Positions 1-11,782 are shown, numbered from the stretch's first letter. The stretch: 64,000 nt of DNA from Climacium dendroides (GCA_950106755.1 OX467092.1:26488582-26552581); one strand, 5' to 3'. Numbers and translations: made by a program. Notes: a model not told the origin generated them from the sequence alone.

Positions 1-890
1 AAGATTATAATGTAAAAATGAAGGATACTACAAGAAAATTAATGATTGTTTGTATCTATAGACAAAGTAGATAAAATGATTGTCTATAGATACATTGTTA
101 AATCATAATTTTGTTAAATCATTGTTAAATCATAATCATTGTTAAATCATAATTTTGTCTATAGATCATTGTTAAATCATTGTTAAAATTCAAAAATTAT
201 GAGATAAATGGAAGATTGGTCACAAATTTGAAGGCAAAATTCAAGATTGAACATATTAGAGTGAAAGAACACAAGAAAAGACACACAATGGGGTAATTTT
301 TTTGAAAAATGGCTCAAATCCAAGTGCTAGATGTGTATTCCAATGATTGTTTGCATCTATAGACAAAGTAGAGTTTTTAAAAAGGAGGAAGATAGTGTTG
401 CTCGAGGTCTAATCTACTTTTGAGGAGCTCATTAGAAAAGAGTCATGAACAGTTTAGACTAAGAAACCATTAGATGTTAGAAAAAAATTACCCTTCAAAG
501 GGGCTGTGAATCTATAGACAACAAGAACAACAAGAAATGTTAGTTGAAAAAAAATATGAAAAAAAGGCTAGCAACTAGAGGGCCTGATCAATGTGGGAAA
601 ATTCACTTAAATAATTTTATTTTTAATTAAAAATATTTAATACTAAAATAATTACAAAATTACATAAAAATTAAATTTGATGTGGCTTTAGTGTGACAAT
701 GTGAGACATATATATATAAATTAATTTCTTGATTATTATTATTTTTAATTAATTATTTTAAAAAAATTAAATGTTTTTCACAATTCATCATTGATGATGA
801 ACAATGGCCATTGTCCATCAAAGGGGCTATGAGCTCCATTGAACTCATTGTGAAGCACCCCTTTTGAAGGCTCATTTTTTTTTCTAATGG
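1..890. other. AT-rich non-coding DNA with a repeated short motif
   Basis: No convincing coding frame. The motif TCTATAGACAAAGTAG occurs near 54-70 and again near 355-371, with partial copies around 80-170 mixed with repeats of ATTGTTAAATCAT. This looks like local duplication inside decayed repeat DNA. Confidence 0.5.
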
Positions 891-1680
891 ATGTTATAAT
901 AAACAATTTACATTCTATTGTTTTATTTTATTTCCAAAAATATTGAAACTCAAGTTAAATAAATAACTCCAAAGTTTATTTTAGAATAGAGATTTGATAA
1001 TTGCCCACAAACTAAAACTTCTCATAACTTTCAATTCATTAAACAAAATGCAATGATTCAAAGCTTTCCACGTGCATATAAATCTTGAAAAACCAATTTC
1101 AAATTTTATTTCATAAAAAGTGATTCTTTTTTAAAAGTGTGGGCTACCCATGCTCCAAATAAAACTACATATCATACAATAATCCTTTTAAACATGTAGT
1201 CAAATCTATGACTTTTTTTTGCACCTTAAGCCTTAAAGGACCAACATGTGTTTTTTGGCAATATAGAAATTTGGGATAGTATATATGACTAGAGATTTGT
1301 ATATTTTAGGCTAAAATTTTAATCAAAGGTGGGGACAATGAATATCTTTCAAATGCACTAAATTCCATGACATTTGGAAATATTAGTCAAAAGTTATGGT
1401 CTAATATGTTATTTTTTTGGTAAATGGGCAGTTTGGACAAATTAGAAATCATTGTTTTTAGAACAAAATTTTGAAATTGGTTTCTAGAGTTATTTACATA
1501 TATGTTAAAAGCTTTGAATCATTCCATTTTGATCAATGAGTCAAAAGCTATGAGGAGTTTTAGTTTGCAAGTCTTTATGAATTCTCTACTCTAAAATAAA
1601 CTTTGAAGTCCTTTATTTAACTCAATTTTAAATATTTTTTGAAAAATAAAATTATAAGATGAAGATTGTTTATTACAAAA
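891..1680. repeat. Long inverted repeat (fold-back element)
   Basis: The left arm (about 891-1120) and the reverse complement of the right arm (about 1450-1680) align by eye over some 220 bases. Shared blocks are AATAAACAAT, GAGTTAAATAAA, TTCAAAGTTTATTTTAGA, CTAAAACTYCTCATA, ATGATTCAAAGCTTT and AAACCAATTTCAAA. The spacer is about 330 bases. No transposase lies inside. A single arm of the same family recurs near 44320-44520. Likely a non-autonomous fold-back transposon. Confidence 0.7.
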
Positions 1681-2279
1681 TTTTAACCACTGAGATTGGC
1701 ATTTTTCAATTCCAAAACAAAATTCTTAATAATTTTGCATTTGAATCATTCTCTACTTCTTTCTACTTACTTTTTTTCCTATATGTTCTACAATTTCAAA
1801 TGATCTAAAATTTTTCAAGCATATAGCCAACTTGCTTTGAAGAATGAATCCAAAGAAGCATAACCATTTTGAACATTTTATCATACAAATGTGATCTTGT
1901 GAAGTGCAGTTGACCAACTTTTTGTAGGACCAAAAAAAGAGGTTTTGTCACTTCAAATGCTAATATCTTGCAATCTACATGATGGAAATTTTTGAAATTT
2001 TTCCCACGTCTTTTCTAACCAACATACTACAAGATCATATAGTTACATGTGTCTAAGAACAATTTTTCTCTAAAATTTGGTGCTTATATTAGAAATGGCA
2101 ATTTTGGAGTGTTTTTGGTGAATACATAGACATGGTCCTTTAGGGGTTAAAACTACTCTCAACCACATTTTCTGTAATTTTTTTAAAAAATAAAATAAAA
2201 ATTCTATTTGTACTAAATGACAAAGAATTCTCTTGTTGCATGAAAATACTACTTGGTCCTTAAGAGGTTAAGGAAGGGA

Positions 2280-3420
2280 TTCAAAGGCAAAGATGACTTT
2301 GTTGGTTTAGAAAGCAACATCCCCAAATGACTCTAAACATGTTACACTGAGGTTTGGATGCCATGAGGGCTAAAGGCTTGTATCCAAGTGATGAGGCTAC
2401 TTTTCATGAATATTTCTAAAATATGATAGAGCAAGGCTACATGTCATCTTACATTAAATATTGCAATGAATCAAGAGTTTAATCTTGGTGTAATAGAAAG
2501 GGCGAGTTTTGGCTATGGCTGGAGTATAAATTGGCCATTCAATTTATTCCAAAAGACTTGACTTTTAGAATTGTATTGTATTAATGTTGCCAACCACCGC
2601 AACCCAAGTTTCTACATTTTCAAAGGTAAGACTTTTTGTTTAGATTACATCAAGGATTGAGAGGCCAATGCATCTATGGACAAGCAAGCTAAGGCATAGA
2701 GATGGGCATCTATTCAAGGTTTGAATAGAACATTTTGTTAAGAATGTCAATCAACGTAGTTTAGAAATTTCTTCTAATAATCACCATCTCCTCATGCTTG
2801 ACAATTGTGGTTCCCATTGTGACTATGGGTGTTGTCAAAATGGCTCAAAGTGTGGAGTTGGATCTCTTAATCCTTCCATCCCATACTTCCCATGTGATGC
2901 AACCTTTGGATGTTCCTTATTTAATCCTTGGGCACCCTAGCACCTCAAATTTGACCTTGCAATCACTCAAAAGTTGTCCTCTTTGACTACTATAATTTTT
3001 TCAATGATATAGTCAAAACATTTGTCCATATCTACTAATGATTTCTTCACCCAGTTTTTTATGATGTTGTCTTAGGGGTTAAAACCTTTGAAGCAAGCAT
3101 TGTACTAAATTAGAGATGTTTGGACACTGAAAAACAAGTCAAGAGATGCAATCAAGGAAATGTTGCCATCTTAGGTTGTCCAAAGCCCTTGTCAAGGGGC
3201 TATTAGAATCAAACATCAAAAGTGGTTTATATACAACTGGCTTGTTGCCATTTGATTTACCATCGTGGATAGAAAGATGGATTTGAGTGAATATCTCAAG
3301 GAAGTGTCTATGTTTGAGGCATCACTCTTGAAGCACTTGAACTCAATAATGGCCTAGAATCCTCACATGGTAAATGATATGTTTGGAACAATTCACGCAA
3401 AACAAGATGTGATTATTGGT
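2280..3420 (+). pseudogene. Degenerate pogo/CENP-B-like (DDE_1) transposase
   Basis: Broken transposase of the pogo/Tigger/CENP-B type, which cuts and pastes DNA by a DDE nuclease. The clearest piece is at about 2785-2925: LMLDNCGSH in one frame, then after a frameshift MAQSVELDLL and LPSHTSHVMQPLDV. The latter matches the family motif ending SHxxQPLDV. Upstream, 2590-2700 reads HRNPSFYIFKGKT and other fragments; 2395-2480 reads YIKYCNESRV after an in-frame TAA. Downstream, up to about 3400, short runs such as SEYLKEVSMFEASLL resemble the acidic C-terminal tail. Many stops and frameshifts, so it is dead. The family call rests on the two central motifs; the outer limits are approximate. Confidence 0.6.
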
Positions 3421-3917
3421 ATCTCAATTGAACTAGGCTTGGATGCTAATCCAAATTCTAATTATGCTTCCAATAAAGACAAAGAATATGCTTAGTAGTT
3501 GGAGGTAGTTTTAACTAAACCAAAGGAGGTAAGATAGTCAATTCTAGCTCATTTACAAATTTTTGGATCAATGAACGGGAAGAACCAGCAGCTAGTGTAA
3601 ACTGAGCCAATTGATTTTTTGAAAAAGCCGATTGAAATACTTAATTACAGGCCAGAGAACCAACGAAAAATCATTTAAATAGGATTTTAACTGTTAATGA
3701 TCTTGAAGTTCCGGATTTTTAGCTGCTCAAAATATTAGAAAGGCGGATTTTGATTTGTTGGTCCGAGGGTATGGCCGGTTCTCAGCCGTGTATGATTTGG
3801 GTGGGCCGGTTCTCAGGCGTGTAAGTCAGGCTGAGAATTAAGAGGGGTCGAAAATAATCTCTCATTTGTCAAAAAAATCCCTCAAGTTCCTCAACGTCTC
3901 TTTGCGTACGCCTCCGG

Positions 3918-4085
3918 CCTCCGCTCCCGCAGTCCCACTCTTTGGTCTCCGCTCTTTGGCCTCCGCTCCCGCAATCCCGCTCTTTGGTCTCCGCTCTTTG
4001 GCCTCTGCTCCCGCAATCCCGCTCTTTGGTCTCCACACTTTGGCCTCCGCTCCCGTAGTCCCGCTCTTTGGTCTCCGCTCTTTGG
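3918..4085. repeat. GC-rich 42-bp tandem repeat, four copies
   Basis: Four consecutive 42-base units start at 3918, 3960, 4002 and 4044, each near CCTCCGCTCCCGCAATCCCG followed by CTCTTTGGTCTCCGCTCTTTGG. Because 42 is a multiple of three, all frames stay open on both strands, giving a spurious 14-residue protein repeat (ASAPAIPLFGLRSL on the plus strand). It is much richer in GC than its flanks and lies about 0.8 kb upstream of the hAT transposase. It may be part of that element's subterminal or promoter region, or an unrelated minisatellite. Confidence 0.85.
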
Positions 4086-4620
4086 CCTCCGCTCCGGTCC
4101 GCCTTCGCAGCTCCGCAGCCTCCGCTCCGCTCCGGTCTGCCGTCCGCCTCCGCAGCTCCGTACTGTGAGCTTTGAACCAGGTATGGTTGCTGATCTGACT
4201 ATGTGGAATCCAATGTTGTCCACATAAGAATAGTAGTCTGCTCTTACTTCGAAAGGTGATTCACACCCATGCACTTGCCTGCATTTACAAAGATGGGCAA
4301 GTAAACTTATCTGAATGGCTCTTTACTTTCACAAAGGTTTGGTGTTAGAGAAGCAGATGTGATACTAATACGGTAACCAAGAGAAGGCTGGGTACATTTT
4401 CAAATCTGGTTTCACGGCAAAAGAACATTAAAAAAGAACTTCCAACCATAACAATGGAGTTCAATTCTAATGAAATTCTGGAGAGATGTGGCAGAGCTCA
4501 AGGTCTTGGGCTCCGTAGCTCCGCTCCGGTCCGCCTCAGCAGCTCCGCAGCTCCGCTCCGGTCCAACTCCGTAGCTCTGCAGCTCCATTGCGGTCCGCCT
4601 CCGCAGCTCCGCGGCTTCAG
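4086..4620. repeat. Interspersed CCGCAGCTCCG clusters
   Basis: Two patches rich in the words CTCCGCTCCGGTCCGCC and CCGCAGCTCCG lie at about 4086-4165 and 4508-4618, separated by ordinary sequence. The second patch has at least four imperfect copies of CTCCGYAGCTCCG. They share vocabulary with the adjoining 42-bp array, so one GC-rich repeat family probably surrounds the 5' side of the hAT element. Confidence 0.6.
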
Positions 4621-4923
4621 ACATTGAGGTACTATCTGGAAAAGCGCATCTCCCTCGTGAATGCACTAGCCAGAAACATGAACCTTCCCAGTTCCACTGT
4701 TCATTTCTGAGTACAGTACATTCTTGGGTCCTTTTGACTCACTGCATGACTTTTGTTCATTTGATTGACTACATAGTTTAGAGAGTTTCATTTGTTTTCA
4801 ATTCATTTCATGAATGTTCTTGGAGGTTTAAGATTTAGATTATTTCTTTGGTTTCATTTGTTTCTACTTTATTTTATAACTGTATTTAGGGTTTAGGGGG
4901 CTGATCATTATATTTTTATTGTT

Positions 4924-7197
4924 ATGAAGGTGATAATGGCAAAGTGCCAAAGGACCTTGCAGAAAGAATACTTCACATCATCATTTCAAGAAGTGCTCTC
5001 TGAAAATGACAAGAGGCAGGTTGCTGAAGGAAGTGGTTCATCTTCAAATGGAAAAAGGGGAAGTGAAGGGTCTAGCAAACTTGTTGATCCTGTAGAGGCT
5101 GCTAATAGAGCTTGGAAAGATTCATATTATACTGCTTTTGATTGGATTGAATTCAATTCTAACATTGGGCGAGTTTTTTGCAAAGTGTGTCGTGAAAAGG
5201 GAGGAAAGGGAGTTTTTGCAAAGGCTGGTTCAGTGAATGTGAAGATTTCTGCTTTTCAAGATCATGCACGAAGTGAAGAGCATAAGAGATTATCATGGGC
5301 TTTTCACAATGGCTGCAAGAAGATGGATGAAGTTATCAAAAAGGCTACAACAACTTCTGATGAAGCTTTGTTGGCATTATTTAGGGCTGCCCATTACATG
5401 GGTACATCTTTCATTCCTTTTGCAAGATTTCCTGATTTGTGCCGCTTATTGGTTTCTGTTAAAGCTTGTATCACTGAAACAATGTATCATGATGAAAAGT
5501 CATGTTCAGATTTTGTATTTTGCATCTCATCTGTAATTTAGAAAAAAAAATTGCAAAGAATTCGTGATGCAAAATATTTTGGACTCATGATTGATGAAAG
5601 TACAAATATTTCAGTTACTGGTCATTTGGTTGTTTTTGCTACATTTGTTGAAGATGGTGATATTGTTTGTGTGTTCCTTGGCTTATTGCACATAACTGAT
5701 GGCAAAAAAGATGCTGCTTTAATTTTTGAGACCTTACTAACAAGTTTGAAAGAGTGGGGATTAGACATAGATAAATGTGTGGCATTTGGATCTGATGGTG
5801 TTGCCACAATGTTGGGACGCAAGAATGGAGTGGCAACGCGATTGAAAGAGAAGGTTAATCCCTTCCTTACTTCTGTTCACTGTGTGGCTCATCGAACTAA
5901 CCTTGCAGCTCTTGATGCGGAAAAGAAACCACAATGCAGAGATATGTCCAAGAAGATTGATGCTGTGGTGAATGGTGTAGCTAAGTTTTTCAAGGTTTCA
6001 TCAAAGAAAAAGGCTGCATTACAAAATCTTTAGAGGGAGTTAAATGACTCAAAGAAATCAATGAAACGATATCAAAAGGTACGTTGGCTTTCTCATTGGC
6101 AAGCAATTACAACTTTGTGTGACTCTTTGGAATCAGTGCTTACTTATTTCCGTAGTCTCAATGAAGATGGATGTGTTGACGATGTTGCATTGTCTTTGTA
6201 CACAAAATTATGGAATTTTAAATTTATATATTGTCTTTATTTCCTTGCTGATATTTTACACTCTCTTTCTATGTTGAGTCGAGTGTTTCAGTACAAATTT
6301 GTGGATGTCTCTGCTGTTGGTTCTATCATTACTACAGAAATTGCTCAATTGCGCATGTTGTTTGTCAATGAAACTACTGATCTAAATGCCTCCACTTTTA
6401 ATGAAGAAACATGGTTTCACATACTTCCTGATTTTAGTCCTCATGGTGGTTACTTGAAGAGATTGTCTTCAGAAATTAGAGGTGGAAGATTTCATAGTGT
6501 GGAAATGATACGGGATAGAACAGGGGCAGATCTTGAAGAAGCTTTGTCATTTCAAAAGTTCTTTGCTGAAGCTGTGATTGATGCATTGGACACTCGTTTT
6601 GGAGATAATGGTGTGATTGGATGCTTCAAAACTTTAAGTCCATCTAACATGCCTGTGAGGCAAGTGGATTTGAGATCTTGGGGTGTGACAGAGTTGGAGA
6701 CGATCTTGTCTCATTTTGGTGTTGATCGTGCTATTGGATCAAAAGTATTTTCAGCCATGATTGATGCTTCAGCTGTAAGGAGAGAGTTTTTAGCATTCAA
6801 ATTGCAAGCTACTACAGAGTGGCAAGACAAGCCATTTAGGGACTTGTGGACAATGGTGAGTTGGAATCCCACCTTACAGCTGAAGTACTCTAATTTGCTT
6901 GCCATTGCTGATATTGCACGTATCCAATGTGTTAGCACAGCACAATGTGAAAGAGCTTTTAGTGTCCAAAATTGTATAAAAACAAAATTTCGTAATAGAT
7001 TGCAAACAAGGAGTTTGGAGTCTATAATGCGTATTGCACTTGAAGGTCCAACAAATGATGTTGATGTTTTCTTGGTGGAAGCTATTGCTTTGTAGAAAAA
7101 CTCCATAAAATTTCGATATTTGTTTTCTAACCCTGGTCGATATCTTGCAAACAATGCTATTGAAGATGATGAAGGTATAGATCAGCCTAGTGACTAA
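4924..7197 (+). pseudogene. hAT-superfamily transposase (ZMYM/BED type), three in-frame TAG codons
   Basis: A single frame of 757 codons runs from ATG 4924 to TAA 7195-7197. It is broken only by TAG at 5539, 6031 and 7093; no frameshift is visible. Domains in order: a Ser/Gly-rich N-terminus; a BED/TTF-like zinc finger at residues ~75-120 (FCKVC, then DHARSEEHKRL); the catalytic core with LMIDESTNIS, FGSDGVATMLG and HCVAHRTNLA; and the C-terminal hAT dimerisation region, with STAQCERAFS followed by KTKFRNRLQTR. These are hAT/zinc-finger-MYM-like transposase motifs; hAT enzymes excise DNA and leave 8-bp duplications. I could not find matching terminal inverted repeats. The stops fit Gln or Trp codons converted to TAG, so the copy is most likely dead but fairly young. 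Confidence 0.88.
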
Positions 7198-7297
7198 ATG
7201 TTTTTTCTATATGTTTGAATGTTTGTGTAGATAGGAAACCCCTCCAACATACCATTTCCTTTTATTTTTATTAGGATTTGATATGTTAGAAGGGTGA

Positions 7298-7351
7298 ATC
7301 CTTAGCCACTAAATGGTTGGTGGGTTACCAGGTTCGAATCCTGCTAAGGAT
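7298..7351 (+). ncRNA. Truncated tRNA-like remnant (possible SINE head)
   Basis: The 9-base ends ATCCTTAGC (7298) and GCTAAGGAT (7343) are perfectly complementary, like an acceptor stem. An exact RNA polymerase III B-box, GGTTCGAATCC, sits at 7331-7341 inside a 4-bp T-arm-like stem with loop TTCGAAT. TAGCCACTAAATGG resembles an A-box. At 54 bases it lacks room for a full anticodon arm, so it is not a working tRNA. It lies about 100 bases after the hAT stop codon. Either a tRNA-derived SINE relic or a degenerate tRNA. Confidence 0.4.
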
Positions 7352-7359
7352 AAGCAATT

Positions 7360-8140
7360 TAATTTCAAACCAACATTACACTAAAAGTTTAGTATTTCTA
7401 GCTAATTGAAATTATTGTTGTACAGTTTATAACCGGTTTCTTTAAAATTGAAAGAATTTAAACTGAATGGCTTTACAATTTGAAGGCTATGAACTGATTT
7501 CAATTTATGGTATTAGGCTTGGGCTAGTTGTATTAGTACATGAGCCAGAAGCCATGATTAAATGAAGGATTAATACTAATTAGTATGAATATCTTCCCGT
7601 TCTATGTTTTGGATCCTTTTGAGATTAGAAGAACTTTGGGAGGCTTGTGTGCACTAAAAAATGAACAAAATTTTGAATTTTAAATTGCATTGGAATCACA
7701 TTGAAGTCTATTTTATCATTATTACAAACACACATATATAATTGAAAATCATATAAAGAGTTTGATGTTTTCAATACACTATGTACTATATAGTGTTGCT
7801 AACATTTGTGAAACTTACAACTTGTATTCAATGATATATACAAGAAATGAACCTTCACAATTGCTCTTGAGATGATTAATCTCATACCACATAAATTGCT
7901 TGTATGATTTCTTGCTTGTTCTTCACCATATTACAAAAAATCTTTGACTATCTTCCAACAGTTTTCTATGAAATAGTAGATAGTTCAAAATTGTTATATG
8001 ATTTTAAATTATTTCTTTTTCACTTCATAGCAATTCCAATACATTTTTTGTTTCAAAATTGGTTCATTTTTTAGTACACTAAAGCTTTCTAAAGTTGTTG
8101 AATTTTGTAGTGAAGCCTAATTGAAAAATTTGTAAATGAG
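7360..8140. other. AT-rich DNA, nothing recognised
   Basis: No coding frame, repeat pair or RNA gene could be supported here. Any 3' terminus of the hAT element would be expected in this stretch, but I did not find an end matching the 5' side. Confidence 0.4.
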
Positions 8141-8785
8141 ATGTACCCCACTATACAAGTACCCTTGAAGTAGTCTTGCAACCCACTATAAAGCCCTTCA
8201 AACTTTTCTTTTTTAACTCCATTTCAAAAATATCCTATCAAAAACTACCTTATTAAATTTATTATTTTATGCAATTTTGATCAACACACCAAATTTCAAT
8301 TTCAAAAAACAGAAATTTTATTTTTAATAAATTATTTTGTGTGTTTTTCATTGTGTTACATAAAAATTGATTGAAAAATATTGATGATGAATTTTGTAGA
8401 AACATGTAAGAAACATCATTGTATACATCTCCCTTTTATGAAAAATCCACCTTACGTAGGAAAGTATTTAGACTACAAAGAATTCAATGTCAAGGTGTCA
8501 CTAATAAATAATTTGCACAACAAATTTCTCTCAATTATAATTAGGTTTGGCAAACCAATTGCACCATTATGCTCAAAGGTACAAAAGTAGTCTTAATATA
8601 AGGGTTTTCACATGAAACAATTTGAAATTGAAATTTGGTGTGTTGATCAATATTATTTATACAAAATAATAAATTTAATAAAATAGTTTTGGTAGGATTT
8701 TCTTGAAATGGAGTTAAAAAGGAAAAGTTTGAAGGACTTCATAGTGGGGTTGCAAGACTTTTTGAAGGGTACCAATATACTACTA
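8141..8785. repeat. Long inverted repeat (fold-back element)
   Basis: The left arm (about 8141-8310) and the reverse complement of the right arm (about 8615-8785) match. Shared blocks are GTCTTGCAACCC, CTTCAAACTTTTC, TTAACTCCATTTCAA, TTAAATTTATTATTTT, and GATCAACACACCAAATTTCA followed by ATTTCAA. The spacer is about 300 bases and resembles part of 38390-38500 (a TATACATCT/ACACATCTTTCC segment), which suggests a related element there. No transposase inside. Confidence 0.7.
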
Positions 8786-10430
8786 CATGCATGTTGAGCA
8801 CTTTGTTGACTTGAGCAAAGATATTAATTATGGAGATGAAGAAACCGCCCCAAGTGAGAATAAAGATGACATTGACTAATTTTTGGTCTTGCTACAAAAG
8901 ACATTCCAATGCATGCTTTGTTATCTGAAGAGGGGGAGCTCCATGTAGAATACTCCATTAGCTATATATTTACTTCCAATGACTTTGTGGCAAGAGTTAC
9001 AACAAAAGTAGCCTAATAAAAGGCGTTGATGGTAGAGGAAAGGGTTTAAAAGATGGCCACCAAAGAGAACAAAAAAATGAAAGCAACAAAAAGCAAATAG
9101 AGAAGCAAAAGTCCAAACAAGAGTTAACAAAAAAACAATGAACAAGCAACTCATTGAGTATTAGAATAAAGTCAAGCAAGATAGCTAGGGTAACAGATTA
9201 ATTAAAGAGATACAAGCAAGCACACTAAATTCTCTGTCCAATCTCCTTTTTTACCTTGGCTTTGACAATTTGAAAGTATGTAGGGACAACCAAAGAATTG
9301 CACAATTGAAGAAGGAGTTTGAGAGACAAGGTCAAGATCCATAACTTGTAGCACCATTGAGGAGTGTCATTGTATTGTGTAAGAATCCATGGCATGATGG
9401 AGGTCCTCTTGGCATTATTCATGAAGCACTTTATACAAGGTCCAAAACTACAACATCATCTATCATTGATATTTAACTTCTTCAATTAAGAAGTGCGACA
9501 AATTTGCTGGGACTTTGGTAGCCATCTAATGAGACCTAATGGCAATAGTGACAAGTTAAATGCCTTGTTGGCCCTACCCTTCATGCGAAATCATAGTTAT
9601 TTTAACTCTATTCTAGACTTGGCATCTATGCCTCACAAGGTGCAATTGGAGGTTCGAACCAAGAAATAGGGTCTAAATTCCATACCATCATGGATTTTTT
9701 TTGTTTACTACAAGACAAAATATTAGATAGGAAGCAATTCCTTTGGGTTATAAAGTTGTCCAATTTTACCTAGACTAGTTATTGTATTAGAATGGACTAC
9801 TTGCTGAACATTATTGTGTTGATATCAAAATTTGTGCATGACAATTGTTTCAATTATCTCCTAAAATTGCCATTTCTACTAAAAAGAGCAAAAAACTTTC
9901 AAAATTATTTTTTTGCATATCCAACCATGGGATCTTGTAGAAGACTAGTGCAAGAATGTAAGGGAAATAATTTAGAAACTTTAGTTGCATAGATTGCAAG
10001 ATATTTGCATTTAAAGTAAAGAAATAAAGGGATTTTTTTGCACCTTATATGATTAGATTTTTTTGACTTTGAATCTTCTTAGCTTAAATTTTTTTGCACT
10101 AATCATTTTGAATTTCTTATTTTTTATGTTGAAGAATTGAGTTGAGAATCTACAATTAGATTTTTTAAAAACAACGCTTCCATTTCACTCATTAAAAAAT
10201 TATCTAGTGGAAGTAGGTTCAAGACCAAAGAGAAAACTAAATTGTTTACAATTCTAGAATGGAATTGAAACACACTAATCTCCATGGTGAGATAATTCTA
10301 GAAAGATTTACAAAAATTGCATTATGAAAAATGCCAAAACATGTTTTTTCTATTTTCAGAAAAAGACAACAAATATTTCATAAAATGACAATGAATATTT
10401 TTTGAGAATGTAAGTTACCATCTTGCTCAA
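8786..10430. other. AT-rich degenerate repeat DNA
   Basis: No intact gene. Between 8900 and 9180 the plus strand gives short runs with stops: EEGELHVEYS, then a Lys/Glu-rich tail. This resembles the charged C-terminal tails of pogo-like transposases, but the resemblance is too weak to name. The remainder up to 10430 has no recognised signal. Confidence 0.35.
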
Positions 10431-11230
10431 AATCCATTTTGATCCTTTCAGGAAGCCATGCGACTTTACGGGTTCAGACCATCCCATTTAAAATTTTTTT
10501 CCCCCCACCATCTCGTCTCTTTTGTGTGAAGGAGTTCTTTGCCTGTTGCTTTTCTCCTCCTCTTCGAACACTTGTATCTAATTGGGGGGTGGGCTATTGT
10601 CCACAGTCAGTGGTTGTTTTTCAGAAATTGCTAGGCTGGTTTGTTTTCATGAGCTCCACCATCTGTTTTGGTTTGTTTTGTCGACGTCTGTGTCCATTTC
10701 CCAGTCAGCCCACCCCCAATAGAATGTATTTATTGGGCAGATCCCTCCTTCCTTACCTTACCCCTTGAACGTTCCAGCACCCCAATGTGGCCTCCTCCTA
10801 TGAGACATTGGACCATTAGAATGTCCTAGGTTGGTTGTAGGGTGAAAACTTCCACCCATTTCTCCCAAGATGCCCTCCCTCCCTCTCTCTTGCAATCTAA
10901 ACAATGGTCATGTCTCTTGAACCTTATTTTTGAATCGGTGGGGTCTAGTTGAGTGGCAATTGGTATCTTGTTTTTGGAATTTGCGCTGGGTGCTCGGGGT
11001 AAGATGCACAGGCTGGATCTAGAATCAAGATTAGTGTGTCATTTCGGTTCTCCTCCCTGGCCCCCTGAAAGGACAGGTTGTGACCCCCAAATCCACCATG
11101 GGACTGGTGGGACTGGACTTCGCTTGGCTTCATGGCAGGCAGAAGGGGGAAAAAGCAAAGGAAAGCGGAGGCGCAGCAGCCTTGTGAAGTTATCCAAAAC
11201 CTCACTCGTTCAATATTTATAAAAAATTGC
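10431..11230. other. GC-shifted island without a recognised gene
   Basis: Base composition rises clearly above the AT-rich flanks, with pyrimidine-rich stretches (CCCTCCCTCCCTCTCTC near 10870). The longest frames (109 codons at 10439 on the plus strand, 89 codons at 10953 on the plus strand with an overlapping minus frame) show no known motif. Splice-site-flanked exons could not be recognised. It could be a captured promoter or leader, or a decayed gene fragment. Confidence 0.35.
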
Positions 11231-11340
11231 GCGCCTCATTCCCTGTGCAATTTATCATGACTTTCAATATAAAACTATGTCTTTTTTTCCTTATTGCATG
11301 TAATATAAGAGTCCTCATAAATTTCATTTCATTGCTTGTA

Positions 11341-11782
11341 AGGTAAAACATCCCATTGTGGTCAGATGACCCATAGTGGACACCTAACGACCCCATGACA
11401 GTTTTTCAAGCCATAATCAATGCCTAACCTGACACCCATGGAGTGATTAGTGACCTCATTAAGAGCACCCAACTTTTTAGTGTAAATCATAGTAGAATGT
11501 GACTTTTTCAGGGCCTTCCACATTAGAAATTATTGTGACTGCTTTAAGTGATTAAGATGAACATATTAGATATAGTTTTTGTTGGTTATCAGGTAGCCTA
11601 CTGACTCTTTTGGATAGATCAGTTCAAAAATTAATAACAAATTGATACATTGTCTGAAAAATAGAATTTCAATTGCTCTCACTATTTCTCACACTTGTCC
11701 TTATGTGGGAAAAAATTTGAAAAATTTCAGCACTAGCATGAGGGCAGACTCCAAATTCTGACCACAATGGGCTGCTTTACCT
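11341..11782. mobile_element. MITE with 26-bp terminal inverted repeats and TA duplication
   Basis: The left end AGGTAAAACATCCCATTGTG (11341) and the right end, reverse-complemented, AGGTAAAGCAGCCCATTGTG match at 18 of the first 20 bases and continue with GTCAG. Each end is flanked by TA (11339-11340 and 11783-11784), the target-site signature of the Tc1/mariner superfamily. The 442-base interior holds no transposase frame, so it is a non-autonomous copy. Confidence 0.82.

Noticed and set aside
3866..4274. Overlapping open frames of 100 and 127 codons on opposite strands
   Set aside because: They arise from the 42-bp tandem repeat, whose length is a multiple of three and which lacks stops; no protein family resemblance.
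4924..7197. TAG reassigned to an amino acid in this organism
   Set aside because: Other dead elements also carry TGA and TAA, copia and CCGG frames end at TAG or TAA, and plant nuclear genomes use the standard code; deamination explains the pattern.
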